Source: Mucilaginibacter flavus
Lineage (GTDB): Bacteria > Bacteroidota > Bacteroidia > Sphingobacteriales > Sphingobacteriaceae
NCBI RefSeq assembly: GCF_030409315.1
Contig: NZ_JAUFPS010000012.1
Location: forward strand, 295,820 to 359,819
Length of the DNA stretch: 64,000 bases
Direction of reading: 5' to 3'
The notes beneath the pieces are model-generated. The model did no database searches. It saw only the letters and a list, made by a program, of their open reading frames with translations, and was not told the DNA's origin. The position numbers and the translations under genes are program-made. Position 1 is the first letter of the stretch, and each line of letters begins with the position of its first letter. Shown in pieces: positions 53,805-62,042 of the stretch.

Positions 53805-54506
53805 TCAGGGTTTCGCGCCGGTGTGCGATGCTATCATTTTATTATAATAATCAAGCAGCTTATCGATATTACGGAGATTGTATTTATGCTCTTTGATATT
53901 GTCAACCACCTGTTCCTCATCGCCCATAACCTCAACCATAATATCTTCAAAGTTATCATCGGTAAGGCGTTTCATTTCGGCAGTGCTTTCGCCGTAGTAG
54001 TAAACTGTTTTGCCGCTTTTGCCGCCACCGTTGCCACCGCCCCCTCCCAGGGAAATACCAACACCGCCACCCAGGCCACCACCGTAACCGCCGGTACCAT
54101 AACCTGCAGATACTCCTGGCGAAAAATGCACGCCGCTACTACCGCTGCCGGTACCACCTTTAGCCATATAAAGTTTTAGCGGCGCATCTAATACCACCTG
54201 TACAAAATCGGTTTCTTCTTTACTCCACGCTTCATTTTGCGGGGCGTGGGCAACTACAAAGCTATCCTTACCCGCTACAAAACTACGTATATCACTTGCG
54301 CTGAGTTTATAAGGATTGGCCTTCGGGTCGTCCCTAAACTCAATGAACCCTTCGTCTTTTATAGGGCCTTTGCCACCGGGGTTTACGCGCACCATACCAA
54401 CGGTACGGTTACCTTTAACATCGGTAAAATTGCCGGGCTGCCATTTTTGGGCCCACACGGGGCTACTGGCTATCATTAAAAACAATATAATTAAGTTTAA
54501 ACGCAT
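53805..54506 (-). CDS. Secreted protein with Gly-rich insert (unknown family, paralogue 1)
   Basis: 233 residues, signal peptide ending VWAQ. The head (WQPGNFTDVKGNRTVGMVRV, then ASDIRSFVAGKDSFVVA) and the tail (DNFEDIMVEVMGDEEQVVDNI, LLDYYNKM) match the next gene upstream. Between them is an approximately 40-residue segment made almost only of Gly, Ser and Tyr (GYGTGGYGGGLGGG type), absent from the paralogue. Role unknown; the insert may be a flexible linker. Confidence 0.8.
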   Translation of the reverse strand: MRLNLIILFLMIASSPVWAQKWQPGNFTDVKGNRTVGMVRVNPGGKGPIKDEGFIEFRDDPKANPYKLSASDIRSFVAGKDSFVVAHAPQNEAWSKEETDFVQVVLDAPLKLYMAKGGTGSGSSGVHFSPGVSAGYGTGGYGGGLGGGVGISLGGGGGNGGGKSGKTVYYYGESTAEMKRLTDDNFEDIMVEVMGDEEQVVDNIKEHKYNLRNIDKLLDYYNKMIASHTGAKP

Positions 54507-54580
54507 AACTAATTAAAATAGATTGAACGTAGTTTTTACAAATTTAATGTGCGCAGGCCTATTAACATCGTGTAACTTTA

Positions 54581-55141
54581 TTATCGTACTTTATAGTACT
54601 TGATAAGGTCGTCCATATAAAAATAGGTAAAAGTACCATTTTGAATATTGGCTACCGCGTTTGGCTTTGCTTCCATAATATGGCTCAAAACCTCTTTAAA
54701 GTTTTTACGGGTAATTAAACCCAGATTGTCCGGATCGGTACCAAACAGGTAAATACCATCTGAAGTATGCAGGAGAAAATTACCTCGATCATAAAATACC
54801 GAATGATAAATTTTTACGGGTGTATTAAGCAATACCTCTAAAATAGGCACCTTGCTGATGCCCGGATTACGGCTTACCACAAAACTATCAACCCCCATAG
54901 TAAAATTATTGATCGCACCAATGTTGATATCGTGCTCAAAAGCAGTGTCTGTTTCCTTGTAAGTAATGTAGGTATGTCCAATATTAAAAATGCCGCCCTG
55001 GGGTATTTTAACTTTTATAAAACCGGGGTGCTGGTTACCTAAGGTATCGGTGTAGCCTCCCTGTTTAAATTTATCAACCTGCTGCGCTTTTGTAATTACA
55101 GTAACACTTAAAATACAGAATAAAAGTAAAATTGAACGCAT
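54581..55141 (-). CDS. Secreted protein, paralogue 2 (unknown family)
   Basis: About 186 residues from ATG 55141 (MRSILLLF), signal peptide ending TKAQ. It shares with 53805-54506 the order FKQGGYTDTLGNQHPGF, INNFTMGVDSFVVS, VPILEVLLNTPVKIYHS, the central loop, and LTRKNFKEVLSHIM..DLIKYYK. It lacks the Gly-rich insert. An exact -7 element (TATTTTTG, 55163-55170) lies 21 nt upstream. Function unknown. The open frame extends 8 codons upstream without a good signal peptide. Confidence 0.78.
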   Translation of the reverse strand: MRSILLLFCILSVTVITKAQQVDKFKQGGYTDTLGNQHPGFIKVKIPQGGIFNIGHTYITYKETDTAFEHDINIGAINNFTMGVDSFVVSRNPGISKVPILEVLLNTPVKIYHSVFYDRGNFLLHTSDGIYLFGTDPDNLGLITRKNFKEVLSHIMEAKPNAVANIQNGTFTYFYMDDLIKYYKVR

Positions 55142-55162
55142 AAGATGCTGATATTTGAATTT

Positions 55163-55170
55163 CAAAAATA
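55163..55170 (-). promoter_or_regulatory. Divergent promoter region, paralogue 2 and threonine aldolase
   Basis: TATTTTTG on the minus strand (exact TAnnTTTG) lies in the 44-bp gap between two divergent start codons. Both promoters must overlap this AT-rich gap. Confidence 0.4.
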
Positions 55171-55185
55171 ATTTAATTTTTTAAA

Positions 55186-56196
55186 ATGACTGTTGATTTA
55201 CGCAGCGATACCGTTACCAAACCCACCCCGGGAATGCTGGAAGCCATGTGGAGCGCCAAAGTTGGAGATGATGTTTTTGGCGAAGACGAAACTATAAACA
55301 CGCTTGAGCAAAAAGCCGCCGCCATGTTTGGCATGGAAGCCGGCTTGTTTTGTCCATCGGGCACCATGACTAATCAAATTGCCATTAAGTGTTTTACCCA
55401 ACCCTTAGACGAGCTCATAGCCGACCAAACCGCCCACGTTTACCGTTATGAAGGCGGAGGCATAGCCTTTAACTCCGGCGTATCAACCCGTTTGCTGGAT
55501 GGTTATCGCGGCATCATCACCCCCGAAATGATAGAGCCGGAGATAAACGCCGAAAACATCCATTACCCGCACACCAGCCTCGTAGTATTGGAAAACACAG
55601 TAAATAAAGGCGGTGGCAGCTGTTACACATTAGATAACATTGCGCCCATAGCGCAACTATGCCAGGATAAAGGCTTAAAACTGCATTTAGATGGTGCGCG
55701 AATATTTAACGCCCTTTCCCATACTGGCGATAAGGCTGTGGACTATGGTAAATACTTTGATGGTATTTCAGTTTGTTTATCAAAGGGATTAGGCGCGCCG
55801 GTGGGTTCGGTATTATTGGCCGATGCTGCTACCATAAAATATGCCCGCCGTATCCGCAAGGTATTAGGTGGCGGCATGCGCCAGGCCGGTTTTCTGGCCG
55901 CGGCAGCTATTTATGCTTTAGATCATCACGTAGAGCGCCTGAAGATTGATCATGCCCATGCCCGCATTTTAAGTGAAGAGCTAACCAAACAAAGCTGGGT
56001 AACCAACGTAATGCCTGTAGAAACCAATATTGTACTATTTGATACCGTTGAACCGGCAGCTATAGTATTAGCCAAACTGGCCGCCAAAGGCATCAAAGCC
56101 AGCGATACCGCCAAACACCGCATCCGTTTTGTAACCCATTTAGATGTGCATGCAGACCAGGTTGAGTATGTGGTGGGGGCGTTGAAAGGGTTGTAG
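55186..56196 (+). CDS. ltaE: Low-specificity L-threonine aldolase
   Basis: 336 residues of a PLP fold-type I beta-eliminating lyase. Motifs: DLRSDTVTKPTPGM at the start, VGDDVFGEDETI, HVYRYEGGG, LHLDGARIFNAL, and the PLP Lys in VCLSKGLGAPVGS. It cleaves threonine to glycine and acetaldehyde. Its stop codon TAG is the first codon of an AAGTCCGAAAGT repeat arm. Confidence 0.93.
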   Translation: MTVDLRSDTVTKPTPGMLEAMWSAKVGDDVFGEDETINTLEQKAAAMFGMEAGLFCPSGTMTNQIAIKCFTQPLDELIADQTAHVYRYEGGGIAFNSGVSTRLLDGYRGIITPEMIEPEINAENIHYPHTSLVVLENTVNKGGGSCYTLDNIAPIAQLCQDKGLKLHLDGARIFNALSHTGDKAVDYGKYFDGISVCLSKGLGAPVGSVLLADAATIKYARRIRKVLGGGMRQAGFLAAAAIYALDHHVERLKIDHAHARILSEELTKQSWVTNVMPVETNIVLFDTVEPAAIVLAKLAAKGIKASDTAKHRIRFVTHLDVHADQVEYVVGALKGL

Positions 56197-56360
56197 TCCG
56201 AAAGTCGGAAAAGTCCGGTAAGTCCGAAAGTAGCTTCAATTTATAGTCCAAAAGTCAAAAAAGTCCGAAAGTAGCGTCAGTTAGCATTAATTTAACTACT
56301 ACTACTTTCGGACTTTTCTGACTTACCGGACTTTACCGACTTTCGGACTTACCGGACTTA
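56194..56360. repeat. AAGTCCGAAAGT repeat arms linking two convergent stop codons
   Basis: The left arm (56194-56276) starts in the ltaE stop (TAGTCCGAAAG). The right arm (56297-56360) is its complement and its last bases are the stop codon of the convergent reductase (minus strand TAAGTCCGGTAAGTCCG). The arms are about 65-80 bp with about 20 bp between. The whole gap is repeat. Confidence 0.8.
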
Positions 56361-57380
56361 TTTAGGTACCCTATCGGCCGATTGTCTTTCAACCATCCAG
56401 CCAGGGTATTCACGAGGTAAAGCACTCACTTCGTCGATGCGTTTAAGTTCATCGGCAGATAGTTCAACCTCGATAGATTTAAGGTTATCATTCAGTTGAT
56501 CGATATTTTTAGCACCGATAATGGTACTGGTAATGCCTTTTTGCAAACGAACCCAGGCCAATGCAATCTGTGCTGCCGAGACACCTTTTTGATTTCCTAT
56601 CTCCGCAATAACATCTACAATATCAAAAGCTTTCTCTTTATTCACCGGTGGAAAATCAAATGCCTCCCTGCGCGATCCTTCTGATTTCTGGTTATCACGA
56701 GTATATTTTCCCGATATAAAACCACCGGCCAGCGGGCTCCAGGGCATTACGGCCAGGTTTTGATCTTCGGCAACAGGCAACAATTCCCTCTCAATATCCC
56801 TGCCTGCCAATGAGTAAAAATACTGCAGACCAACAAATTTGTTCCAGCCATTTTTCTCGGCAATGCCGGCGGCTTTCATCACCATCCAGGCCGGCCAGTT
56901 ACAGCAGGCTATGTAACGCACCTTGCCGCTCAGCACAATATCGTTTAAAGAACGCATAATCTCTTCTACCGGGGTTTTAAGATCAACGCCATGTACGTAA
57001 AGCACGTCGATATGATCGAGCTGTAAACGCTTTAAACTGGCGTCAACCGAATTGAAGATATGGTAGCGCGACAAGCCGGTATCATTTGGGCCCTGCCCCA
57101 TCCGGCCCCGTACTTTGGTTGCAATAACCAATTCCTGGCGGTTAAGGCCCAAATCAATTATCGATTGACCTAATAATGTTTCTGATTCGCCAAAAGAATA
57201 TACGTTGGCTGTATCAATGAAATTGATGCCCGAGTCGACAACGGTTTTCATCAATTCGTTTACGCCCTCCTGCTTTATCTGCCCAATGGCTTCCCACCAG
57301 CCCGAACCACCAAAAGTCATTGCACCAAAGCAAATTTCGGAAACCAGCAAGCCGGTATTCCCTAAAAAATTGTATTTCAT
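56358..57380 (-). CDS. Aldo/keto reductase
   Basis: 340 residues. Asp and Tyr in FIDTANVYSFGESE, Lys in VIATKVRG, His in LYVHGVDLK; NADP-site STIIGAKNIDQLNDN. It resembles the bacterial YajO/general stress aldo-keto reductases. Substrate unknown. It starts from a normal ATG; a single AATCAAG-type repeat run (57423-57455) lies upstream. Confidence 0.92.
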   Translation of the reverse strand: MKYNFLGNTGLLVSEICFGAMTFGGSGWWEAIGQIKQEGVNELMKTVVDSGINFIDTANVYSFGESETLLGQSIIDLGLNRQELVIATKVRGRMGQGPNDTGLSRYHIFNSVDASLKRLQLDHIDVLYVHGVDLKTPVEEIMRSLNDIVLSGKVRYIACCNWPAWMVMKAAGIAEKNGWNKFVGLQYFYSLAGRDIERELLPVAEDQNLAVMPWSPLAGGFISGKYTRDNQKSEGSRREAFDFPPVNKEKAFDIVDVIAEIGNQKGVSAAQIALAWVRLQKGITSTIIGAKNIDQLNDNLKSIEVELSADELKRIDEVSALPREYPGWMVERQSADRVPK

Positions 57381-57567
57381 AAGTTTGATGTTTGTTGAGT
57401 GTGAAGTTAGGGAAATGAGGGAGAAGAGTCAAGAACTTAGAGGCAACAATCAAGATAGTTACAAAGCTGTGAGAGAATTATCGATGGTCTAAATTAGGAT
57501 GATTGCCAACACCGTTTGCGTAGGCAGCGTTCTTAAAACTTAATCCCGCATGCCTTGTTATGTTATC

Positions 57568-58653
57568 ATGAACCGTCTCCTTCAAAAACTCGAAAAAATT
57601 GGCCGCGACCCAAAGGTTACCGCTAAAGCCGTTGGACTACGTTATGTATCGGATTCGTCGCCGGGTTATACGCGCAAGAAATCGGGCAAGGGATGGAGTT
57701 TTTATGATGCAGATGGCAAACTTGTGAAAGATAAAGAGCTAATTGCCCGTTTTAACAAACTGGTGATTCCGCCGGCATATACTAACGTTTGGATCTCGCC
57801 TTATGATAACGGGCATTTACAATTTACCGGTACCGATGCCGCCGGGCGCAAGCAATATCGCTATCACTCTGGCTGGAACCAAATCCGCAATCAATCCAAA
57901 TACCATCGCCTGCAAACCTTTGCCGAGCATTTACCCGCTATACGCGAGCAGGTTGACAAAGATTTAAAACGGCATAATCTTGATCACGAAAAAGTAGTAG
58001 CGCTTGTGGTGCGGCTAATGGAACTTACCAGCATTAGGGTGGGCAATGAATCGTACAAAAAGCTTTATGGCTCTTTCGGACTTACCACGCTGCAAAACAG
58101 GCATATTAAAATTGAAGGATCGAATATTAAGTTTGAGTTTAAAGGCAAAAAAGGCGTTTTTCATAAGGTAGCACTGCAAAGCCGCAGGTTGGCCAACCTG
58201 GTTAAGCAATGCCGGGATATACCAGGCAAGGAGCTTTTTCAGTATTATAACGCCGACGGCGACCGCTGCAGCATTGGATCGGGTGATATCAACACCTACC
58301 TCAAAGAAATTACAGGAGAGGATTTCACCGCCAAAGATTTTCGTACCTGGAGTGGCAGCGTAAGTGCCTTGTACGCTTTTAAAGAAGCAGGCGAGTTTCA
58401 AAACGTAACCGAGTGCAAAAAGAAAATTGTGAGCGTGCTTGATGAAGTGGCTATCAACCTGGGTAACACCCGTACCGTTTGCAAAAAATATTACGTGCAT
58501 CCATCGGTGATTAAAAGCTATGAAGATGGCACCATTTTTAAATATATCGATAGCATCAACGAAAAAGAAGACGTAAAGGCCGCCGAACTTAATATTGCCG
58601 AAAAAGCTTTGATCAAACTTTTAGAAACAGAAAAACTCGCTATAGCGAGTTAA
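57568..58653 (+). CDS. Type IB DNA topoisomerase
   Basis: 361 residues from the ATG at 57568 (MNRLLQ), 6 codons after an alternative in-frame ATG. It is a poxvirus-like topoisomerase IB: the N-terminal small domain (IPPAYTNVWISPYDNGHLQFTGTDAAGRKQY, in part), catalytic Arg in TSIRVGNE near 159, FRTWSGS near 260, and the nucleophile Tyr309 in KYYVHPSVI. It relaxes supercoils through a 3'-phosphotyrosine intermediate. It is a standalone gene. Its stop TAA is followed directly by a repeat arm. Confidence 0.95.
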   Translation: MNRLLQKLEKIGRDPKVTAKAVGLRYVSDSSPGYTRKKSGKGWSFYDADGKLVKDKELIARFNKLVIPPAYTNVWISPYDNGHLQFTGTDAAGRKQYRYHSGWNQIRNQSKYHRLQTFAEHLPAIREQVDKDLKRHNLDHEKVVALVVRLMELTSIRVGNESYKKLYGSFGLTTLQNRHIKIEGSNIKFEFKGKKGVFHKVALQSRRLANLVKQCRDIPGKELFQYYNADGDRCSIGSGDINTYLKEITGEDFTAKDFRTWSGSVSALYAFKEAGEFQNVTECKKKIVSVLDEVAINLGNTRTVCKKYYVHPSVIKSYEDGTIFKYIDSINEKEDVKAAELNIAEKALIKLLETEKLAIAS

Positions 58654-59133
58654 GTGAATGGTTGATTTGGATGATTAAGTTGATTAGGTTGTCTGAATCA
58701 GAATTTTCAGAAGCTGTTTAAAAACATATGGAAGCGTCATTGCGAGTATTTAATCCAAGGATTCTGAAAACGGAAATGACATAAAAGTTTGTCATCCTGA
58801 GGAACGAAGGATCTTCTTCGCCCTGCTAATTGCAGACTTTTCTAACGAAGAAGATCCTTCACTGCGTTCAGGATGACAAACGTTTTTTACAAAACGTTAT
58901 GAATACGAAGCAATGACGTGGGCATATAGTAGTTTTATTTGATCATTTTCAAACGGCTTCTCACGATTATAGAATTTTCAGAATAACAAATTCCCTTAAG
59001 CATAATCCAACCTAATCAACCACTCACCAAAGCTGATCGGGCTGAAAAAGTTTATAAAAGCGTTATATAAAGAACGATTATTAACTATTAACTGATCCTA
59101 TTCAACTTAATCAACCCAATCAACTACTCACTA
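58651..59133. repeat. AATCAACTTAATC repeat arms linking convergent stop codons
   Basis: The left arm starts in the topoisomerase stop (TAAGTGAATGGTTGATTTGG). The right arm (about 58999-59133) ends in the stop of the M56 gene (minus strand TAGTGAGTAGTTGATTGGG). The MITE-like element B (58709-58962) lies between them. Confidence 0.75.
58700..58983. repeat. MITE-like repeat element B with flanking direct repeats
   Basis: Ends: AGAAGCTGTTTAAAAAC (from 58709) and the complement of GAGAAGCCGTTTGAAAAT (58941-58962). Inside the left end: CGTCATTGCGAG and GGATTCTGAAAACGGAAATG. Inside the right end: GCAATGACGTG followed by AGTAGTTTTATTTGATC, matching the left end of element A in reverse. The middle is a hairpin with AGGATCTTCTTCG and AAGAAGATCCTT. 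The 13-bp repeat AGAATTTTCAGAA flanks it at 58700-58712 and 58971-58983. No gene. Confidence 0.7.
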
Positions 59134-61464
59134 TTTCTTTTTCTTCAGCTCGATAACAATAACGCCTTGTTTGGCTTTTTCTCCATATTTTTTTGCAGCA
59201 GCGGCATCATCTTTTAATACAGTAATATCTTTAATGTCTGCTGGGTTAACCTTTTTAAATTCGGCCTGGTTAACCTCTTTACCATCTACCAAAATCAACG
59301 GGCTTGCTTTATCATTGTCGACATCGGTTCGGTACGATATTTTCCATTTCGAGGTAGTGGTTTTCGGGGCGTTTTGATCGCTCATCACCACAACACTATC
59401 TGATAAGGGAATGCCGTTTACAGTTACATTACTTTTCACAAGCTGTAATGTATTGGCTTTTCTGGCGGTAACATATACTTTGTTAACTGTTCCGGTACCA
59501 GTAGTGGCGTTATCATCCAATACTATTTCTGGAGTGCTGGTACCCGATGAACTGGTTGTTTTACCGGTTACCTTTACCAAGGTCAATTTTGATCCTGCAG
59601 CATTCTTTTTGTCTACCCTGGTATCCTTTACTATTACAAAAGTACCTGGTGCACCTTTTTTATCATCGGCAGTTACATTGGTAAAACCATTTACAGTATA
59701 CCTAAGTCCTTTTGAGCCGTTATCGTCTAAGCTATCTTTGCTATCTACTTTAAGGTTATATACCATTACGTTGGCAACCTTGCCTTTCAAAGGCATGCCG
59801 TTTAAACCTTTTACCCCCGCGCCGGCTATAGCCGTATTATTACCTGTATAGCCATCCAGCTTCTCTTTAAATTTTTGTCCTTCGGCCGAGTTTTTTGTGG
59901 TGATGAAAATTACCGCGGTGTTATCGTCCACCTTTTCATTGATAAATCCTGCGGCTCCTTTGGCATCAAAAACGTTCACGCTAAGTATATCGTCGGGATC
60001 AACATCTTTAATTTTTCCTTTTTTACCATTTACGTATACCAACGATGAATCGCTATTGGTTACTATGAAAAAATGCTTCGATTTTTTGAGCGTGTCTGCT
60101 GATAGATGACTGGCAATATCGCTATCTATACTTTTAATCTTTTCATTTACCCTGTAAAGCGCGTCCCTGGAAACACTTTGTACTTTAATTTTGCCCGAGT
60201 TAACCAATTGTGATATTTTTTTTCTTAAAGCTATACCTGCAGTAGTATTCTGCCGGGTTGCAAAAGCAATTGTATGTTTACCATCGCCTATGTTAAAATA
60301 TTTTTTCGCATCGGCAGCTTGTATATAATCCAGGCTTTCGGTATCGTCGGTAAAGTGTGTTCCTGTTGGTGTATTTGTTACCTGCACGCCATCTACATAA
60401 AAAACCGCGTCGGCAAAATTATTTTCAAATACCATCGGCGTTGTCGCATTGGCCGATGTTTTAGTACTTGCCGTATCGACACCGGGTAAAATAGATTTTA
60501 TACTTGCAGTAAGTTTGTTAATACCCACCGCGTTGCCCACATTATTTGAAATAATAGTTATCGTTTTAAAAGCCTTGCTTTTTTTAACAAAATCGGCTTT
60601 AGATATACTGAAAACCAATAGCAAACCAATAACAGCCGGTACCATAAACGCGTAGCGTGTAAGGTTAATTTTTGAAGATCGTTTAGCGTTCATCATGATG
60701 ATGCGTTTTTTAATGGTTGATAAATTAAAATGGTTAACTATACCCGGCTGTGTATTACTAAAACCTACCGAAACCAGGCTGTACTGATAGGCTTTGCTAT
60801 CTATTCCTTTTTTAAGAATTTTTTGATCGGTTATAAACTCAATATTTTCGCGGATAGCCCGTTTCATGAGCCAGACGCCAGGATTAAACCAGTAAAAGAT
60901 GCTGCTTAACTCGGCCAGCAAAATATCGGCTGTATGCCATTGATTTACGTGCACCTGTTCGTGCAATAAAATGGCTTTCAGATCGGCGGGTTCATGTTTG
61001 GCTGGGTTTACAAAAATGCTTCGCCAAAAGGAAAATGGCGCGGCATCATCGTCCATCACCCGCACGCTATGATCGCCAATGGTGGCGGGCTGCGAGTTTT
61101 TGAATAGCTTGTATAATGAAAAAAGCTGCACCAGCAGGCGGATAGCCAATAGTACCGCCCCTATCCAAAAAACGGCTTCAATATACAGCCAATATGCGGG
61201 CTGATGAACCTTTTGTGCCAGAGCCTGGGCAGGTGCCTGCCAGTTAATAACCACCCGTTGAACCGGGCGGGCCAGTTTCTCGTGGCGTTGCAAAAAATCG
61301 GTAAGGTTTATTTGGGGGTAGATGCTTGCAAATAAAATAGCTGCAAGCAGATAAACACGGTTAAGCGTATAAAAGGTAAGGTGCCTTAATACCAGGTAAT
61401 AACCGGCGCAAAACAATAACAGGGCAATATTTACTTTAAGTAAAAAAACAAACAGTGCTGGCAT
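59131..61464 (-). CDS. BlaR1-type M56 peptidase with plug-like C-terminal region
   Basis: 777 residues. Transmembrane helices lie at the N terminus (about 5-110) and near 285. The zinc motif HEQVH is at 168-172 and the downstream FWFNPGVWLMKRAIRENIEF carries the third ligand. The long periplasmic tail has two TonB-plug-like motifs: DPDDILSVNVFDAKG (near 480) and NPADIKDITVLKDDAAAAKKYG at the end. It has no penicillin-binding domain. It follows BlaI with an 11-bp gap. In the family, signal sensing removes the repressor. Ligand unknown. Confidence 0.9.
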   Translation of the reverse strand: MPALFVFLLKVNIALLLFCAGYYLVLRHLTFYTLNRVYLLAAILFASIYPQINLTDFLQRHEKLARPVQRVVINWQAPAQALAQKVHQPAYWLYIEAVFWIGAVLLAIRLLVQLFSLYKLFKNSQPATIGDHSVRVMDDDAAPFSFWRSIFVNPAKHEPADLKAILLHEQVHVNQWHTADILLAELSSIFYWFNPGVWLMKRAIRENIEFITDQKILKKGIDSKAYQYSLVSVGFSNTQPGIVNHFNLSTIKKRIIMMNAKRSSKINLTRYAFMVPAVIGLLLVFSISKADFVKKSKAFKTITIISNNVGNAVGINKLTASIKSILPGVDTASTKTSANATTPMVFENNFADAVFYVDGVQVTNTPTGTHFTDDTESLDYIQAADAKKYFNIGDGKHTIAFATRQNTTAGIALRKKISQLVNSGKIKVQSVSRDALYRVNEKIKSIDSDIASHLSADTLKKSKHFFIVTNSDSSLVYVNGKKGKIKDVDPDDILSVNVFDAKGAAGFINEKVDDNTAVIFITTKNSAEGQKFKEKLDGYTGNNTAIAGAGVKGLNGMPLKGKVANVMVYNLKVDSKDSLDDNGSKGLRYTVNGFTNVTADDKKGAPGTFVIVKDTRVDKKNAAGSKLTLVKVTGKTTSSSGTSTPEIVLDDNATTGTGTVNKVYVTARKANTLQLVKSNVTVNGIPLSDSVVVMSDQNAPKTTTSKWKISYRTDVDNDKASPLILVDGKEVNQAEFKKVNPADIKDITVLKDDAAAAKKYGEKAKQGVIVIELKKKK

Positions 61465-61475
61465 GGTTATAGGTT

Positions 61476-61832
61476 TTATTGTTTTTCAATCAGTTTAATG
61501 ATCTCTTCCAGATCCTTAGCGCTAACTTTTTTCTCTTTGGCAAAAAAGGTAACCAGGTCTTTATAGGAGTTTTGGAAATAGTCGCTTACAAAGCCGCTCA
61601 TGAAGCGTTTTTTGTATTCTTCCTCCTTAATGGCAGCGCTATAACGCAGGGAGTTGCCCATTTTTTCGCTTCTTAAAAAACCCTTACGTTCCAGGTTTTT
61701 TATTGTTGATGCCAGTGTGGTGTAAGGTGGCTTAGGCTCGGCCATCTGATCTAAAAAATCTTTTATAAACCCGGCTTCGCATTGCCATACCGCCAGCATG
61801 GCTTCTTCCTCTTGTTTTGATAATTTCTCCAT
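61476..61832 (-). CDS. BlaI-family repressor (second copy)
   Basis: 118 residues with the BlaI winged helix (LSKQEEEAMLAVWQCE, PYTTLASTIKNLERKGFL) and C-terminal helix. It is a different protein from 12214-12579. The start ATG at 61832 follows two tandem dyads, a probable operator. The M56 gene starts 11 bp downstream of its stop, in the same operon. Confidence 0.92.
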   Translation of the reverse strand: MEKLSKQEEEAMLAVWQCEAGFIKDFLDQMAEPKPPYTTLASTIKNLERKGFLRSEKMGNSLRYSAAIKEEEYKKRFMSGFVSDYFQNSYKDLVTFFAKEKKVSAKDLEEIIKLIEKQ

Positions 61833-61837
61833 TTCAA

Positions 61838-61872
61838 TTACGATTATTTCGTAAATCTACGATTAATTCGTA
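61838..61872 (-). promoter_or_regulatory. Tandem TACGA-N5-TCGTA operator of the second BlaI pair
   Basis: Two perfect dyads, TACGATTATTTCGTA (61839-61853) and TACGATTAATTCGTA (61858-61872), with centres 19 bp apart, lie 6-40 nt before the BlaI ATG. A one-mismatch -7 element (TAGATTTA, 61852-61859) falls between their centres, so bound repressor would block the promoter. The sequence differs from the operator at 12592-12607. Confidence 0.75.
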
Positions 61873-61904
61873 ATTATCAAAATATTTTAACAAATTTTAA
61901 CAGC

Positions 61905-62042
61905 CTCACCCTGCCCTCTCCAAAGGAGAGGGTTCTAAAAAAGGAAAGCCGCATGTAGTTTCACTACATGCGGCAGTATATTAATTAAAGCCATGCTAAT
62001 CAAAAGTCCTCTCCTTTGGAGAGGATTTAGGTGAGGCTCCTA
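61905..62042. repeat. CCTCTCCAAAGGAGAGG repeat arms ending at the nuoC stop
   Basis: Left arm CCTCACCCTGCCCTCTCCAA (61910-61930, continuing AGGAGAGGG) faces GTCCTCTCCTTTGGAGAGGA and GAGGCTCC (about 62008-62042). On the minus strand the nuoC stop TAG is followed by GAGCCTCACCTAAATCC. Both arms contain the perfect palindrome CCTCTCCAAAGGAGAGG. About 80 bp lie between. Confidence 0.7.

Noticed and set aside
59171..60655. Several plus-strand frames opposite the M56 gene
   Set aside because: They are antisense shadows of the long coding frame on the minus strand.
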